A stretch of 34,575 bases of DNA from Methylobacterium aquaticum. Its GTDB lineage: Bacteria; Pseudomonadota; Alphaproteobacteria; Rhizobiales; Beijerinckiaceae. Under the pieces are notes generated by a model. It was given only the letters and a program-made list of their open reading frames with translations. It ran no database searches and was not told the origin of the DNA. The DNA lies in contig NZ_LABX01000195.1 of the NCBI RefSeq assembly GCF_001043915.1, positions 1 through 34,575 of the forward strand, given 5' to 3'. Below, piece by piece: positions 17,094 through 24,492 of this stretch (its first letter is position 1; every line of letters starts with the position of its first letter). A program made the position numbers and the translations under genes.

Positions 17094-17300
17094 CACCGCC
17101 TGAACCGTGGCGGCCAAGGCGTCGATGGCGAAGGGCTTGGTGATCATCCGGCGCCCGTCGAGGCCCGGCAGGCCGATCATCGGTGACGACGCGGTCGATC
17201 CGCCCGGGGGTTTCGAGGAGCCGCAGGCCGGCCCGCCGGTCGCCTCGATCACCGCGTCGCCCGAGGTCCTCCCCCTCAGCACCGCCTCGCCGTGCCCTGG
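17094..17300 (-). pseudogene. Decayed response-regulator receiver domain
   Basis: Reading the minus strand across two frames gives a receiver domain: DAVIEATGGPA, then LLETPGRIDRVVTD with the phospho-acceptor Asp, then, one base out of phase, IGLPGLDGRRMITKPFAIDALAATVQAV with the conserved Lys in TKPF. Between LDGR and MITKPF about 40 residues that normally form beta-4 and alpha-4 are missing. Shifts and a deletion therefore disabled it. Such receivers occur as the tail of hybrid kinases or as single-domain regulators. It lies just upstream of the HWE kinase and may be its former partner; that is inference. Confidence 0.75.
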
Positions 17301-17441
17301 CTGGCGCACCGGCAGGCGGGTTGCCTCCCGGGTTTGTTGGCGCCCCATTCGCTCGCGGACGAGGCGGCCTGCGGCGCAATGACCGGTCGGGACCCGTTGC
17401 GTATCCCGCGTCGCAGCGGTAACCTCTTGATTATGTTGTAG

Positions 17442-17458
17442 TTTTCAAAAGTTCTAAT
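17442..17458 (+). promoter_or_regulatory. Possible Irr/ICE-like iron-control box upstream of bfd
   Basis: TTTTCAA-AAG-TTCTAAT resembles the inverted-repeat iron control element bound by Irr in rhizobia (approximately TTTAGAA-N3-TTCTAAA, from memory). By eye, 11 of 14 positions match. It lies 63 bp before the bfd start in a locally AT-rich patch. Irr control of iron-storage genes is established in Hyphomicrobiales; this site is a prediction. Confidence 0.4.
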
Positions 17459-17520
17459 CTGAGAGCGGTCAGCGGGAGCGATCCCTCGGCGCTCCGCGGA
17501 TCGGGTGCTCCAGTCACGAC

Positions 17521-17766
17521 ATGATCGTCTGTTCCTGCAACGTGCTCTCCGATGGCCAGGTGCGCGCCTGCCTCAATCCCGGCCCGGGCTGCCCTCGCAC
17601 GCCCGCCCAGGTCTATGCCTGCCTCGGGTGTAGTCCGAAATGCGGCCGCTGCGCCCGCACGATCCGGGGCATCCTCGATCGGGCCTTGTCCGAGGCGCAT
17701 GCCGCCTGCTCCACCACCTGCGGGACGGCCTGCACGCTGAAGGCATTGACGGAGGAGGCCGCCTGA
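17521..17766 (+). CDS. bfd: Bacterioferritin-associated ferredoxin, (2Fe-2S)-binding
   Basis: The 81-residue protein carries the BFD pattern: Cys4 and Cys6 (VCSCNVLSD), then Cys41 and Cys44 (CGRCARTI), plus the extra cysteines and the PRTPAQVYACLGC segment usual in rhizobial homologues. Bfd gives electrons to bacterioferritin so that stored iron is released. No bacterioferritin gene is in the window. The ribosome site is weak. A possible Irr box lies upstream and a strong hairpin 59 bp after the stop. It stands alone between the decayed receiver and the convergent metallophosphoesterase. Confidence 0.9.
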   Translation: MIVCSCNVLSDGQVRACLNPGPGCPRTPAQVYACLGCSPKCGRCARTIRGILDRALSEAHAACSTTCGTACTLKALTEEAA

Positions 17767-17824
17767 GGCCGCCCCCGCGCAGCACGGTCGCATCGCGCGA
17801 CTCGGTCGAATGCCTGGTTGTGGT

Positions 17825-17856
17825 ACGGAAGCCGGAAGATCACGTCCGGCTTCCGT
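17825..17856 (+). terminator. Perfect 12-bp hairpin after bfd
   Basis: ACGGAAGCCGGA pairs perfectly with TCCGGCTTCCGT around the 8-base loop AGATCACG. No T-run follows, so it is a stem without the classical intrinsic-terminator tail. It could still stop or stabilise the bfd transcript. It ends four bases before the inverted-repeat element at 17860. Confidence 0.55.
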
Positions 17857-17859
17857 GTC

Positions 17860-17984
17860 ATACCAACGGTCGTTGGAAACGACCTGTGGTTCCAGTCTCG
17901 AATGTTCGTCAAGCTTCTGGCGTGGCATCGACAATTCGAGATGGGTCAACGGCCCGATGCGTCAGCATCTTGGGCCGTTGGTAT
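17860..17984 (-). mobile_element. 125-bp MITE-like inverted-repeat element, copy A
   Basis: The element begins ATACCAACGG and ends CCGTTGGTAT, a perfect 10-bp terminal inverted repeat. Its minus-strand reading aligns end to end with the 125-bp copy at 30100-30224. Both outer ~35 bp are strongly conserved, including an internal CGGCCC/GGGCCG stem around AAGATGCTGACGCATC, while the centre has diverged. It has no coding capacity. It ends six bases before the stop codon of the metallophosphoesterase gene. If the dinucleotide TA inside each end is the target duplication, this fits IS5-type insertion, but that is inference. Confidence 0.8.
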
Positions 17985-17990
17985 GACACC

Positions 17991-18599
17991 TCAGGATGAA
18001 GTCGCGGATGGGGTGGATCGAGGACGGATCCCCTCCGACTCCTGACCGGCAGCCCTGTCGCGGGCCAGCTCCTCCGGCACCAGGGTGGAGGCGTCCTGGC
18101 GCGCCACCAGAGCGGCGAGGCGCACGGGCCGGTAGTCCCACGCATCGACCCCGACATCGCAGGAGCGGGTGGTGTCGGACAGCGTGCCGTGGGTGTGGCC
18201 GTAGAGGTGGCGGGCGCCGCGCCACAGGCCGGGCCAGGCCCGATGGGCGTAATGCGCCAGGAACAGGCGCCATTCGCGCCCGTCGTCCCGCAGGGTGAGG
18301 CGGGCGCTCTCGACCGGCGGGTCGGCCCAGGGCAGGTCGAGGACCCGGTTGCTGTCGTGGTTGCCGCGCACCAGACGCTTGACGCCGTTCAGCCGTGAGA
18401 AGATCGCTGCGCAATGCGCGCGCTCGGCATGGGCGGCGAAATCGCCGACATGCCAGATCTCGTCCTCGGGCCCGACGACCGCGTTCCAGTTCGCCACCAG
18501 CGTCTCGTCGTGCTGGTCGATCGAGGCGAACAGGCGGCCGCGCTGGCGCAGGATGTGGACATCGCCGAAATGCGTGTCGGCAGTAAAGAAGACGGCCAT
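17991..18599 (-). CDS. Metallophosphoesterase (calcineurin-like)
   Basis: The 202-residue protein shows the full calcineurin-like metal set in order: DxH in FTADTHFGD near the N-terminus, GD in WHVGDFA, GNHD in VRGNHDSNR, then H in FLAHYAH and GHTH in LYGHTHGT. These bind two metal ions and cleave phosphoester bonds; the physiological substrate is unknown. Length and pattern match small cytoplasmic phosphoesterases in this clade. The start is the ATG at 18599 because the family motif begins seven residues later. The last ~20 residues (ESEGIRPRSTPSATSS) look low-complexity, and the MITE-like copy A abuts the stop, so the C-terminus may have been reshaped by that insertion. Confidence 0.9.
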   Translation of the reverse strand: MAVFFTADTHFGDVHILRQRGRLFASIDQHDETLVANWNAVVGPEDEIWHVGDFAAHAERAHCAAIFSRLNGVKRLVRGNHDSNRVLDLPWADPPVESARLTLRDDGREWRLFLAHYAHRAWPGLWRGARHLYGHTHGTLSDTTRSCDVGVDAWDYRPVRLAALVARQDASTLVPEELARDRAAGQESEGIRPRSTPSATSS

Positions 18600-18836
18600 G
18601 AGCACCCGGTTCGTCGTGCGCGTCCGGTTCGCCAAACCTCCTGCGCCGAACCGGTCACGAATAGGCGCAAGAGGCAAGAACACCGATCTCAGCGGACGGG
18701 CACCCTGCCCCCCGCAACCGTGACGGAGGCGGGAGCAGACGGCCGGGCGGCACGGGGCGGATCGCCGCGCCGCTCGCGTCCGACGCGGAGGGCGTCGTGC
18801 GCGACGACGGCCCACTCGCCCGGGTTGGGCGGGCCC

Positions 18837-19100
18837 TCAGTAGCTCCGGCCCGCGCCGTAGCTGTAGCCGTCGCGCGGGCGCACGCGGGCCCCGTAATCG
18901 AGGTCGCGCTGGGCGCGGCGCTTGGCCAGCGCCCGGCCGGCGAGGCAGCCCGCCACGGCACCGACGACGCCGCGCTCGGCCAGGTAATGCCCGGCAATGC
19001 CGCCGATGATCGCGCCCTTGATGCAGCCCTTCGCTTCCGCCGCGCCGACGCCCATCAGCGTCACGACCGCCACCAAAGCCGCCTTCGCCACGTTGCGCAT
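18837..19100 (-). CDS. Small exported glycine-zipper protein
   Basis: The 87-residue protein has a signal peptide ending near VGAAEAKG (residues 18-25). A glycine-zipper-like stretch of repeated Gly/Ala follows (GAIIGGIAGHYL and GVVGAVAGCLAG), then a basic, Tyr/Arg-rich tail. Two cysteines remain in the mature part (about residues 26 and 52). Glycine-zipper proteins often insert in or associate with membranes. Function is unknown. The ATG at 19100 has a strong ribosome site (GAGGAGGGATC). It is divergent from the GGDEF-EAL gene at 19333 across 232 bp that must hold both promoters. Confidence 0.85.
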   Translation of the reverse strand: MRNVAKAALVAVVTLMGVGAAEAKGCIKGAIIGGIAGHYLAERGVVGAVAGCLAGRALAKRRAQRDLDYGARVRPRDGYSYGAGRSY

Positions 19101-19332
19101 GATCCCTCCTCGCGCTCTCGCGATCCCCATCAACGGCCAGGCTCGGCCAGCGTTCCGTGGCGGCATGTCCCGGAAGGGCGATGGCCGCCCGGCCGGGCGG
19201 CAACGCCCCGTCCCGATGGCGCCAAGCCGGATTGGACGTCGCCGGATTGGACTTCGCCGGCTTGACCCGGACCATGGTCACCGGTTCTTTACCATCGGCT
19301 GCTATGACGGCCAAGCTGACAACCGAGGTGAC

Positions 19333-21348
19333 ATGTCGGGATCAGGCAGCCAGGGACCAGGCTCCGACCGGCCGCGGGGCGGCGACAGCCCGGATCTGTC
19401 CGCCTCAATCCGGCGCGACCAGCTCGAAGCGGTGCGCCGCAGCGTGCAGCACGCCATGCCGGTCAACGCCCTGCTGGGCGTCACCGGAGCCCTGGTCGCC
19501 GCCCATGCCGGGCTTGGCAGGGCCGGCCTCGCCTGGTTCGCGATGTCCTCCGCGGTCAATCTCGCCCGGTTCGGCCTGTGCCGGGCGCCCTGCCTCGGCC
19601 TCGCCGCTCCCGAGGGTGCGCGCCCCGGCCAGGCCCGGGCCGCCGCGCAGGCGATCGACCGGCACCTGCGCCTCGCCACCCTGGCGGCGTTCCTGTCGGG
19701 CCTCGTCTGGTCCCTGGTCGCGCTCCTGTGCGATGGCTACACCGCGCCCCAGGCGCTGTTCTACCTCGTCGTGACCTGCGGTATCACCGCCGGCGCGGTG
19801 ACCCACGGCATGGCCTACGCGGCGATCCCCGCGAGCTTCATCACGCCGCCGCTGCTGACGGTCGCCGTCTGCCTCGCCTGGACCGGCGGATTCGACCGCA
19901 CCTGCCTCGCCCTCACGGTGCTGCTCTATCTCGCGGCGCTCCTGCGCAGTGCGGTCGAGACCGAGCGTGGCTTCCGCCGCACCTCCCGCCTGAAGAACGA
20001 GGCGACGGCGCTCGCTCGGGCCCGTCAGGAGGCCCACGAGGCGGCGAGCGCACTCGCCGACGAGATGCGCCGGCGCGCCACCCACGACGGCCTCACCGGG
20101 CTGATGAACCGGGCCGGCTTCGCGCAAGCCGCGGAGGCGCGGATCCTCCGTCCGGGCCCCGCACCCTGCCTGATCCTGCTCGACCTCGACGGCTTCAAGT
20201 CGGTCAACGACGTCTACGGCCACTCGACCGGCGACCGGGTGCTGATCGAGGTGGCGCAGCGCCTTCGCCGCACCCTGCCGCCGGAGGCGCTGGCGGCCCG
20301 CTTCGGCGGCGACGAGTTCGCGGTTCTGTACGATCCCTCCGCGGAGGTGCCGCCGGCGGATCTGGCGGCAAACCTGGTCGCGGTGGTGGTCGAACCGTTC
20401 GAGAGCTTCGATGCCGGACGCCTCGGCGTCAGCCTCGGCCTGTGCCACGCTCACGGGCCCAGCCTGACCCAGATGCTGAGCTGCGCCGACGAGGCACTCT
20501 ACGCCGCCAAGGCCGCCGGGCGGAACCGCTTCCGGATCTTCGACGAGAGCCTGCGCGGGCGCCTGGAGATGCGGCGAGACAGCGAGCGCGACCTCTCGCA
20601 CGGGCTGGCCGAAACCGGCCTCTCGGTCTGGTTCCAGCCGATCTTCAGCGACGGCGGCCGCCGCATCGCCGGGCTCGAAGCCCTGGTGCGCTGGAACCAC
20701 CCGACCCATGGCTGGATCCCGCCTGGCGAGATCGTGGCCGCCGCGGCCCGGTCCGGCCTGACCGAATCGCTCCTGCGCTTCATCCTGGAGCAGGTCTGCG
20801 GCCTCATGCAGGGTTTGCGGGCCGGCGGTCTGCGCGACGTCCGGGTGGCGATGAACGTCTCGCCGCGGGAGATGGCGCAGATCCCGGTCGACGAGATCGT
20901 GCTCGAGCGCCTGCGGGCCCTGGGCCTGCCCTCGTCGCTGATCGAGATCGAGATCACCGAGGAAACCGCCCTCGACATCGAGGCGGTACAGGACAAGCTC
21001 CTCGCCCTCTCCCGCGCCGGCATCTGCGTGGCCCTCGACGATTTCGGCATCGGCTACTCGTCGCTGGCCTCGCTGCGCCAGTTGCGGGCCGGCCGGGTCA
21101 AGATCGACCGCAGCCTCGTCACCGGCCTGTCGGCGTCCGACGACAAGCGCGGGCTGGTCCAGGCGGTGCTCGGCCTCGGCCGGACGCTCGGCCTCGAAGT
21201 GGTGGCTGAGGGCGTGGAGACCGCCGAGGATCTCGCGATGCTGCGCGCTCTCGGCTGCCCGTTCATGCAAGGTTACCATCTCGGCCGCCCGGTCCCGGCC
21301 GAGCAGGCGCTCCGCCTGGCCCTGGCCAGCCGCACGGACGCGGCCTGA
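19333..21348 (+). CDS. Membrane GGDEF-EAL cyclic-di-GMP signalling protein
   Basis: The 671-residue protein has an N-terminal membrane region (about 45-205, four to six hydrophobic segments), a short coiled linker, a GGDEF domain (250-405, motif GGDEF at 325-329) and an EAL domain (425-660, EAL at 449-451, DDFGIGYSSL at 569-578, IEIEITEE around 537-544). Both motifs are intact. It has no PAS domain, in contrast with the 977-residue protein at 11014-13947. The start at 19333 follows GAGGTG; in-frame codons run upstream to 18997 but overlap the divergent gene. It is followed by the phosphoglucomutase gene 87 bp later. Confidence 0.92.
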   Translation: MSGSGSQGPGSDRPRGGDSPDLSASIRRDQLEAVRRSVQHAMPVNALLGVTGALVAAHAGLGRAGLAWFAMSSAVNLARFGLCRAPCLGLAAPEGARPGQARAAAQAIDRHLRLATLAAFLSGLVWSLVALLCDGYTAPQALFYLVVTCGITAGAVTHGMAYAAIPASFITPPLLTVAVCLAWTGGFDRTCLALTVLLYLAALLRSAVETERGFRRTSRLKNEATALARARQEAHEAASALADEMRRRATHDGLTGLMNRAGFAQAAEARILRPGPAPCLILLDLDGFKSVNDVYGHSTGDRVLIEVAQRLRRTLPPEALAARFGGDEFAVLYDPSAEVPPADLAANLVAVVVEPFESFDAGRLGVSLGLCHAHGPSLTQMLSCADEALYAAKAAGRNRFRIFDESLRGRLEMRRDSERDLSHGLAETGLSVWFQPIFSDGGRRIAGLEALVRWNHPTHGWIPPGEIVAAAARSGLTESLLRFILEQVCGLMQGLRAGGLRDVRVAMNVSPREMAQIPVDEIVLERLRALGLPSSLIEIEITEETALDIEAVQDKLLALSRAGICVALDDFGIGYSSLASLRQLRAGRVKIDRSLVTGLSASDDKRGLVQAVLGLGRTLGLEVVAEGVETAEDLAMLRALGCPFMQGYHLGRPVPAEQALRLALASRTDAA

Positions 21349-21434
21349 CTCGTTTCGGGCATCCGGCTCGCACGTCCCCATGGGGCTCCTCGCCGGGCTT
21401 CCGCCCTGGTCCGCTCACCAAGAAGAAGCCGCTC

Positions 21435-22937
21435 ATGTTCCCGAAGCCCCACGCCACCCTCACGCCGAACACCTTCGCGTTCGAGGCTCTGCCCCTCGTC
21501 GCACCGACCGGCTTTCGCGAGTACGACGCCCGCTGGCTGTTTCCGAAGGACCTCAACCTGATGGGCGTCCAGGCGCTGGGCCTCGGCCTCGGCACCCTGG
21601 TCCACGAACTCGGCGTGCGCCCCGACATCGTCACCGGCCACGATTTCCGCGCCTACTCGGCGTCCATCAAGCTCGCGCTGATCGCCGGCATGCAGGCCGC
21701 GGGCCTGCGGGTGCAGGATATCGGCCTCTGCCTGTCGCCGATGGCCTATTTCGGCCAGTTCGCCCTCGACTGCCCCTGCGTGGCCATGGTCACCGCCTCG
21801 CATAACGACAATGGCTGGACCGGCGTGAAGATGGGCGCCGAGCGCCCGATGACCTTCGGCCCGGCCGAGATGGGCCGCCTCAAGGAGATCGTGCTCTCGG
21901 GCGCCTTCCAGTATCGCGACGGCGGCAGCTACCGCTTCGTGCCCGACTTCGCGCAGGTCTATCTCGACGACCTCGTCTCCCGCGCCCGCCCCCTGACGCG
22001 CCGTCTCAAGGTGGTGGCCGCCTGCGGCAACGGCACGGCGGGCGCCTTCGCCCCCGCCCTGCTGGAGCGCCTCGGCTGCGAGGTGGTGCCGCTCGACGTT
22101 GAGGCCGACGCCACCTTCCCGCGCTACAACCCCAATCCCGAGGACATGGCGATGCTGCACGCCATCGCCGACACCGTGACGGCGACCGGCGCCGATCTGG
22201 GCCTCGGCTTCGATGGCGACGGCGACCGCTGCGGCGTGGTCGACGAGCAGGGCCACGAGATCTTCGCCGACAAGGTCGGGGTGATGCTCGCCCGCGACCT
22301 CTCGCTCCAGCACCCGAACGCCCGCTTCGTCGTCGACGTGAAGTCGACGGGTCTCTTCGCCTCCGACCCGGAGCTGAAGGCCCGCGGGGTCGAGACCGAT
22401 TACTGGAAGACCGGACATTCCTACATCAAGCGCCGGGTCAACGAGCTGAAGGCGCTGGCCGGGTTCGAGAAGTCGGGCCACTTCTTCTTCAACGCGCCGG
22501 TCGGGCGCGGCTACGACGACGGGCTTCTCACGGCGATCGCCGTGGTCGAGATGCTCGACCGCAACCCGAGTCAGAGCCTGTCGCAGCTCTACGCCGCGCT
22601 CCCCACCACCTTCGGCTCGCCGACCATGTCGCCGCACTGCGCCGACGAGGAGAAGTACGGCGTGGTCGAGCGGGTGACGGCGCGCTTCCGGGAAATGCAC
22701 GAGCGGGGCGAGTCCTTGGGCGGGGCCGCGATCACCGGTCTCGTCACGGTGAACGGGGTGCGGGTCTCGACCGCGGACGGCACCTGGGGCCTGGTGCGGG
22801 CCTCCTCGAACAAGCCGGAACTGGTGGTGGTGGTCGAGAGCCCGATCTCGCGGGCGCGGCTGGAGGAGATGTTCCGCGCGGTCGACGGCGTGCTGCGGGA
22901 GAACCGCCAAGTCGGCGCCTACAACCAGACGATCTGA
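21435..22937 (+). CDS. Phosphomannomutase/phosphoglucomutase
   Basis: The 500-residue protein is an alpha-D-phosphohexomutase. The active phospho-serine loop is TASHNDNGW (Ser122), the metal site DGDGDR (260-265), the sugar-binding loop TGHSYIKRRV, and the phosphate-binding loop near RASSNKPELV in domain 4. It interconverts hexose 1- and 6-phosphates for polysaccharide or nucleotide-sugar synthesis. Length fits the larger AlgC/PMM-type group. No recognisable exopolysaccharide genes lie beside it. The upstream c-di-GMP gene may link to exopolysaccharide, but this is conjecture. No strong ribosome site is visible before the ATG at 21435. Confidence 0.94.
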   Translation: MFPKPHATLTPNTFAFEALPLVAPTGFREYDARWLFPKDLNLMGVQALGLGLGTLVHELGVRPDIVTGHDFRAYSASIKLALIAGMQAAGLRVQDIGLCLSPMAYFGQFALDCPCVAMVTASHNDNGWTGVKMGAERPMTFGPAEMGRLKEIVLSGAFQYRDGGSYRFVPDFAQVYLDDLVSRARPLTRRLKVVAACGNGTAGAFAPALLERLGCEVVPLDVEADATFPRYNPNPEDMAMLHAIADTVTATGADLGLGFDGDGDRCGVVDEQGHEIFADKVGVMLARDLSLQHPNARFVVDVKSTGLFASDPELKARGVETDYWKTGHSYIKRRVNELKALAGFEKSGHFFFNAPVGRGYDDGLLTAIAVVEMLDRNPSQSLSQLYAALPTTFGSPTMSPHCADEEKYGVVERVTARFREMHERGESLGGAAITGLVTVNGVRVSTADGTWGLVRASSNKPELVVVVESPISRARLEEMFRAVDGVLRENRQVGAYNQTI

Positions 22938-23033
22938 GGGCCCGGCGCTTCCCCGCCGTCCCCGATCGGCATAGGTCTCTTCCCGCGCCGCGCGCCCGCC
23001 GAACGGGCGCCGGCCGGGAGGAGACCCAACGCC

Positions 23034-24239
23034 ATGCAGCCGATCCTCGACACTTTCGACGCCCGCGCCATCCTGCCGGAGGATGGCTGCGCCGGGGCGC
23101 TGGCCGGCCGCATCTGGCGGCCGGACCTGAACGGGCCGAGCATCGTGGCGGTGCGGCCAGGCGCGGGCGGCGTGCCGGACCTCGTCGACATCACCCGCGC
23201 CTTCCCGACCATGCGCGACCTGTGCGAGACGCCCGATCCGGCGGCGGCCCTGCGGCAGGCCGAGGGCGAGACGGTCGGATCCCTCGACGCGGTTCTGGCC
23301 AACACCCCGCCCGACACCCGCGATCCGTCGCGTCCCTGGCTGCTGGCCCCCATCGACCTCCAGGCGGTCAAGGCCGCCGGCGTGACCTTCGCGGTCTCGA
23401 TGCTGGAGCGGGTGATCGAGGAGCGGGCGCGGGGCAACCCGGACGCCGCGGCGGCGATCCGCCTCGAAGTCGGGCGCCTCGTCGGTGACGACCTGCGCCG
23501 GCTGAAGCCCGGCTCCCCCGAAGCGATGGCCCTGAAGGCAGTGCTGGTGGCGCAAGGCGCCTGGAGCCAGTACCTCGAAGTCGGCATCGGCCCCGACGCC
23601 GAGATCTTCACCAAGGCGCAGCCGCTCTCCTCGGTCGGCTGCGGCCAGGAGGCGGGCCTGCATCCGGGTTCGCAGTGGAACAACCCGGAGCCCGAGGTGG
23701 CGCTCGTGGTCGCCTCCGACCAGCGCGTCGTCGGGGCGACGCTCGGCAACGATGTCAACCTGCGCGACTTCGAGGGCCGCTCGGCCCTGCTCCTCGGCAA
23801 GGCCAAGGACAACGCCGCCTCCTGCGCCCTCGGACCGTTCCTGCGCCTGTTCGACGACGGCTTCAGCCTCGACCATGTCCGCCGCACGGTGGTGAGCCTG
23901 GAGGTGACGGGCGAGGACGGGTTTCGGCTGTCGGGCACCTCGCCGCTCTCCGAGATCAGCCGCGATCCGGCCGACCTCGTCGCCGCGATGATGGGCGAGA
24001 CCCACCAATACCCGGACGGCGCGGTCCTCTTCCTCGGCACGATGTTCGCGCCGGTGGAGGACCGGGGCGCGCCGGGCCAGGGCTTCACCCACAAGATCGG
24101 CGACCGGGTGGTGATCCGCAGCCCGGCTCTCGGCGCCCTCGTCAACCGCATGCGCCATTGCCAGGATTGCGAGCCCTGGACCTTCGGGGTGGCGGCGCTG
24201 ATGCGCAACCTCGCGGCCCGCGGGCTCCTCGCCGCGTGA
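23034..24239 (+). CDS. FAH-family protein, XylX-like 2-keto-3-deoxy sugar-acid dehydratase
   Basis: The 401-residue protein has the C-terminal fumarylacetoacetate-hydrolase fold with QYLEVGIGPDAEIFTK, NPEPEVALVV, GNDVNLRDFEGRSALL and FLGTMFAPVEDR. These blocks closely resemble the Caulobacter XylX group (from memory), which dehydrates 2-keto-3-deoxy-D-xylonate or -L-arabonate to 2-oxoglutarate semialdehyde in the oxidative pentose (Weimberg-type) route. No sugar dehydrogenase, lactonase or semialdehyde dehydrogenase gene is nearby. A strong ribosome site (GGGAGGAGACC) precedes the start. The FAH family call is firm; the pentonate substrate is inference. Confidence 0.88.
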   Translation: MQPILDTFDARAILPEDGCAGALAGRIWRPDLNGPSIVAVRPGAGGVPDLVDITRAFPTMRDLCETPDPAAALRQAEGETVGSLDAVLANTPPDTRDPSRPWLLAPIDLQAVKAAGVTFAVSMLERVIEERARGNPDAAAAIRLEVGRLVGDDLRRLKPGSPEAMALKAVLVAQGAWSQYLEVGIGPDAEIFTKAQPLSSVGCGQEAGLHPGSQWNNPEPEVALVVASDQRVVGATLGNDVNLRDFEGRSALLLGKAKDNAASCALGPFLRLFDDGFSLDHVRRTVVSLEVTGEDGFRLSGTSPLSEISRDPADLVAAMMGETHQYPDGAVLFLGTMFAPVEDRGAPGQGFTHKIGDRVVIRSPALGALVNRMRHCQDCEPWTFGVAALMRNLAARGLLAA

Positions 24240-24264
24240 GACAGGAAAGCCCCCGGGCAACCGG

Positions 24265-24309
24265 CCTAAGCAGGCTTGCGTTGGCAGGCCAACGCCTCGC
24301 CCGCTTAGG
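24265..24309 (+). terminator. Nested double hairpin after the XylX-like gene
   Basis: An outer stem CCTAAGC/GCTTAGG (24265-24271 with 24303-24309) encloses a perfect inner hairpin, GCGTTGG-CAGG-CCAACGC (24278-24295). A T-rich run (TTCTTGTTTTG) follows on the plus strand. It starts 26 bp after the stop codon and fits a rho-independent terminator. The motif GCTTAGG recurs at 24366-24372. Confidence 0.6.
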
Positions 24310-24382
24310 TTCTTGTTTTGTCGCAGCTTTTTATCGCCGAACCGGTGACCACTTCGGCGAAATCTGCTTAGGCCGAGACGGC

Positions 24383-24398
24383 GTGACAATACTGTCAC
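24383..24398. promoter_or_regulatory. Palindromic operator candidate upstream of the dual-barrel porin
   Basis: GTGACA-ATAC-TGTCAC is a perfect 6-bp inverted repeat with a 4-bp spacer, 95 bp before the porin start. Its symmetry suits a dimeric regulator. The binding protein is unknown. Confidence 0.35.
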
Positions 24399-24492
24399 GG
24401 AAACCGTAGACGCCCGTGCCGGGCGAGCGTGGCCGGTTGCCAGGAATATAGCAATGGCTATACCTGATGACCGGACGTGACGGGGGTCAGCG

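Noticed and set aside
15076..17103. Plus-strand open frame of 675 codons
   Set aside because: Antisense to the HWE sensor kinase, which has all kinase boxes.
17431..17949. Minus-strand open frame of 172 codons over bfd
   Set aside because: It covers the bfd gene, whose cysteine pattern is unmistakable, and runs into the MITE-like copy A.
18600..18836. Additional small gene between the phosphoesterase and glycine-zipper protein
   Set aside because: No frame has both a ribosome site and a plausible product; treated as intergenic.
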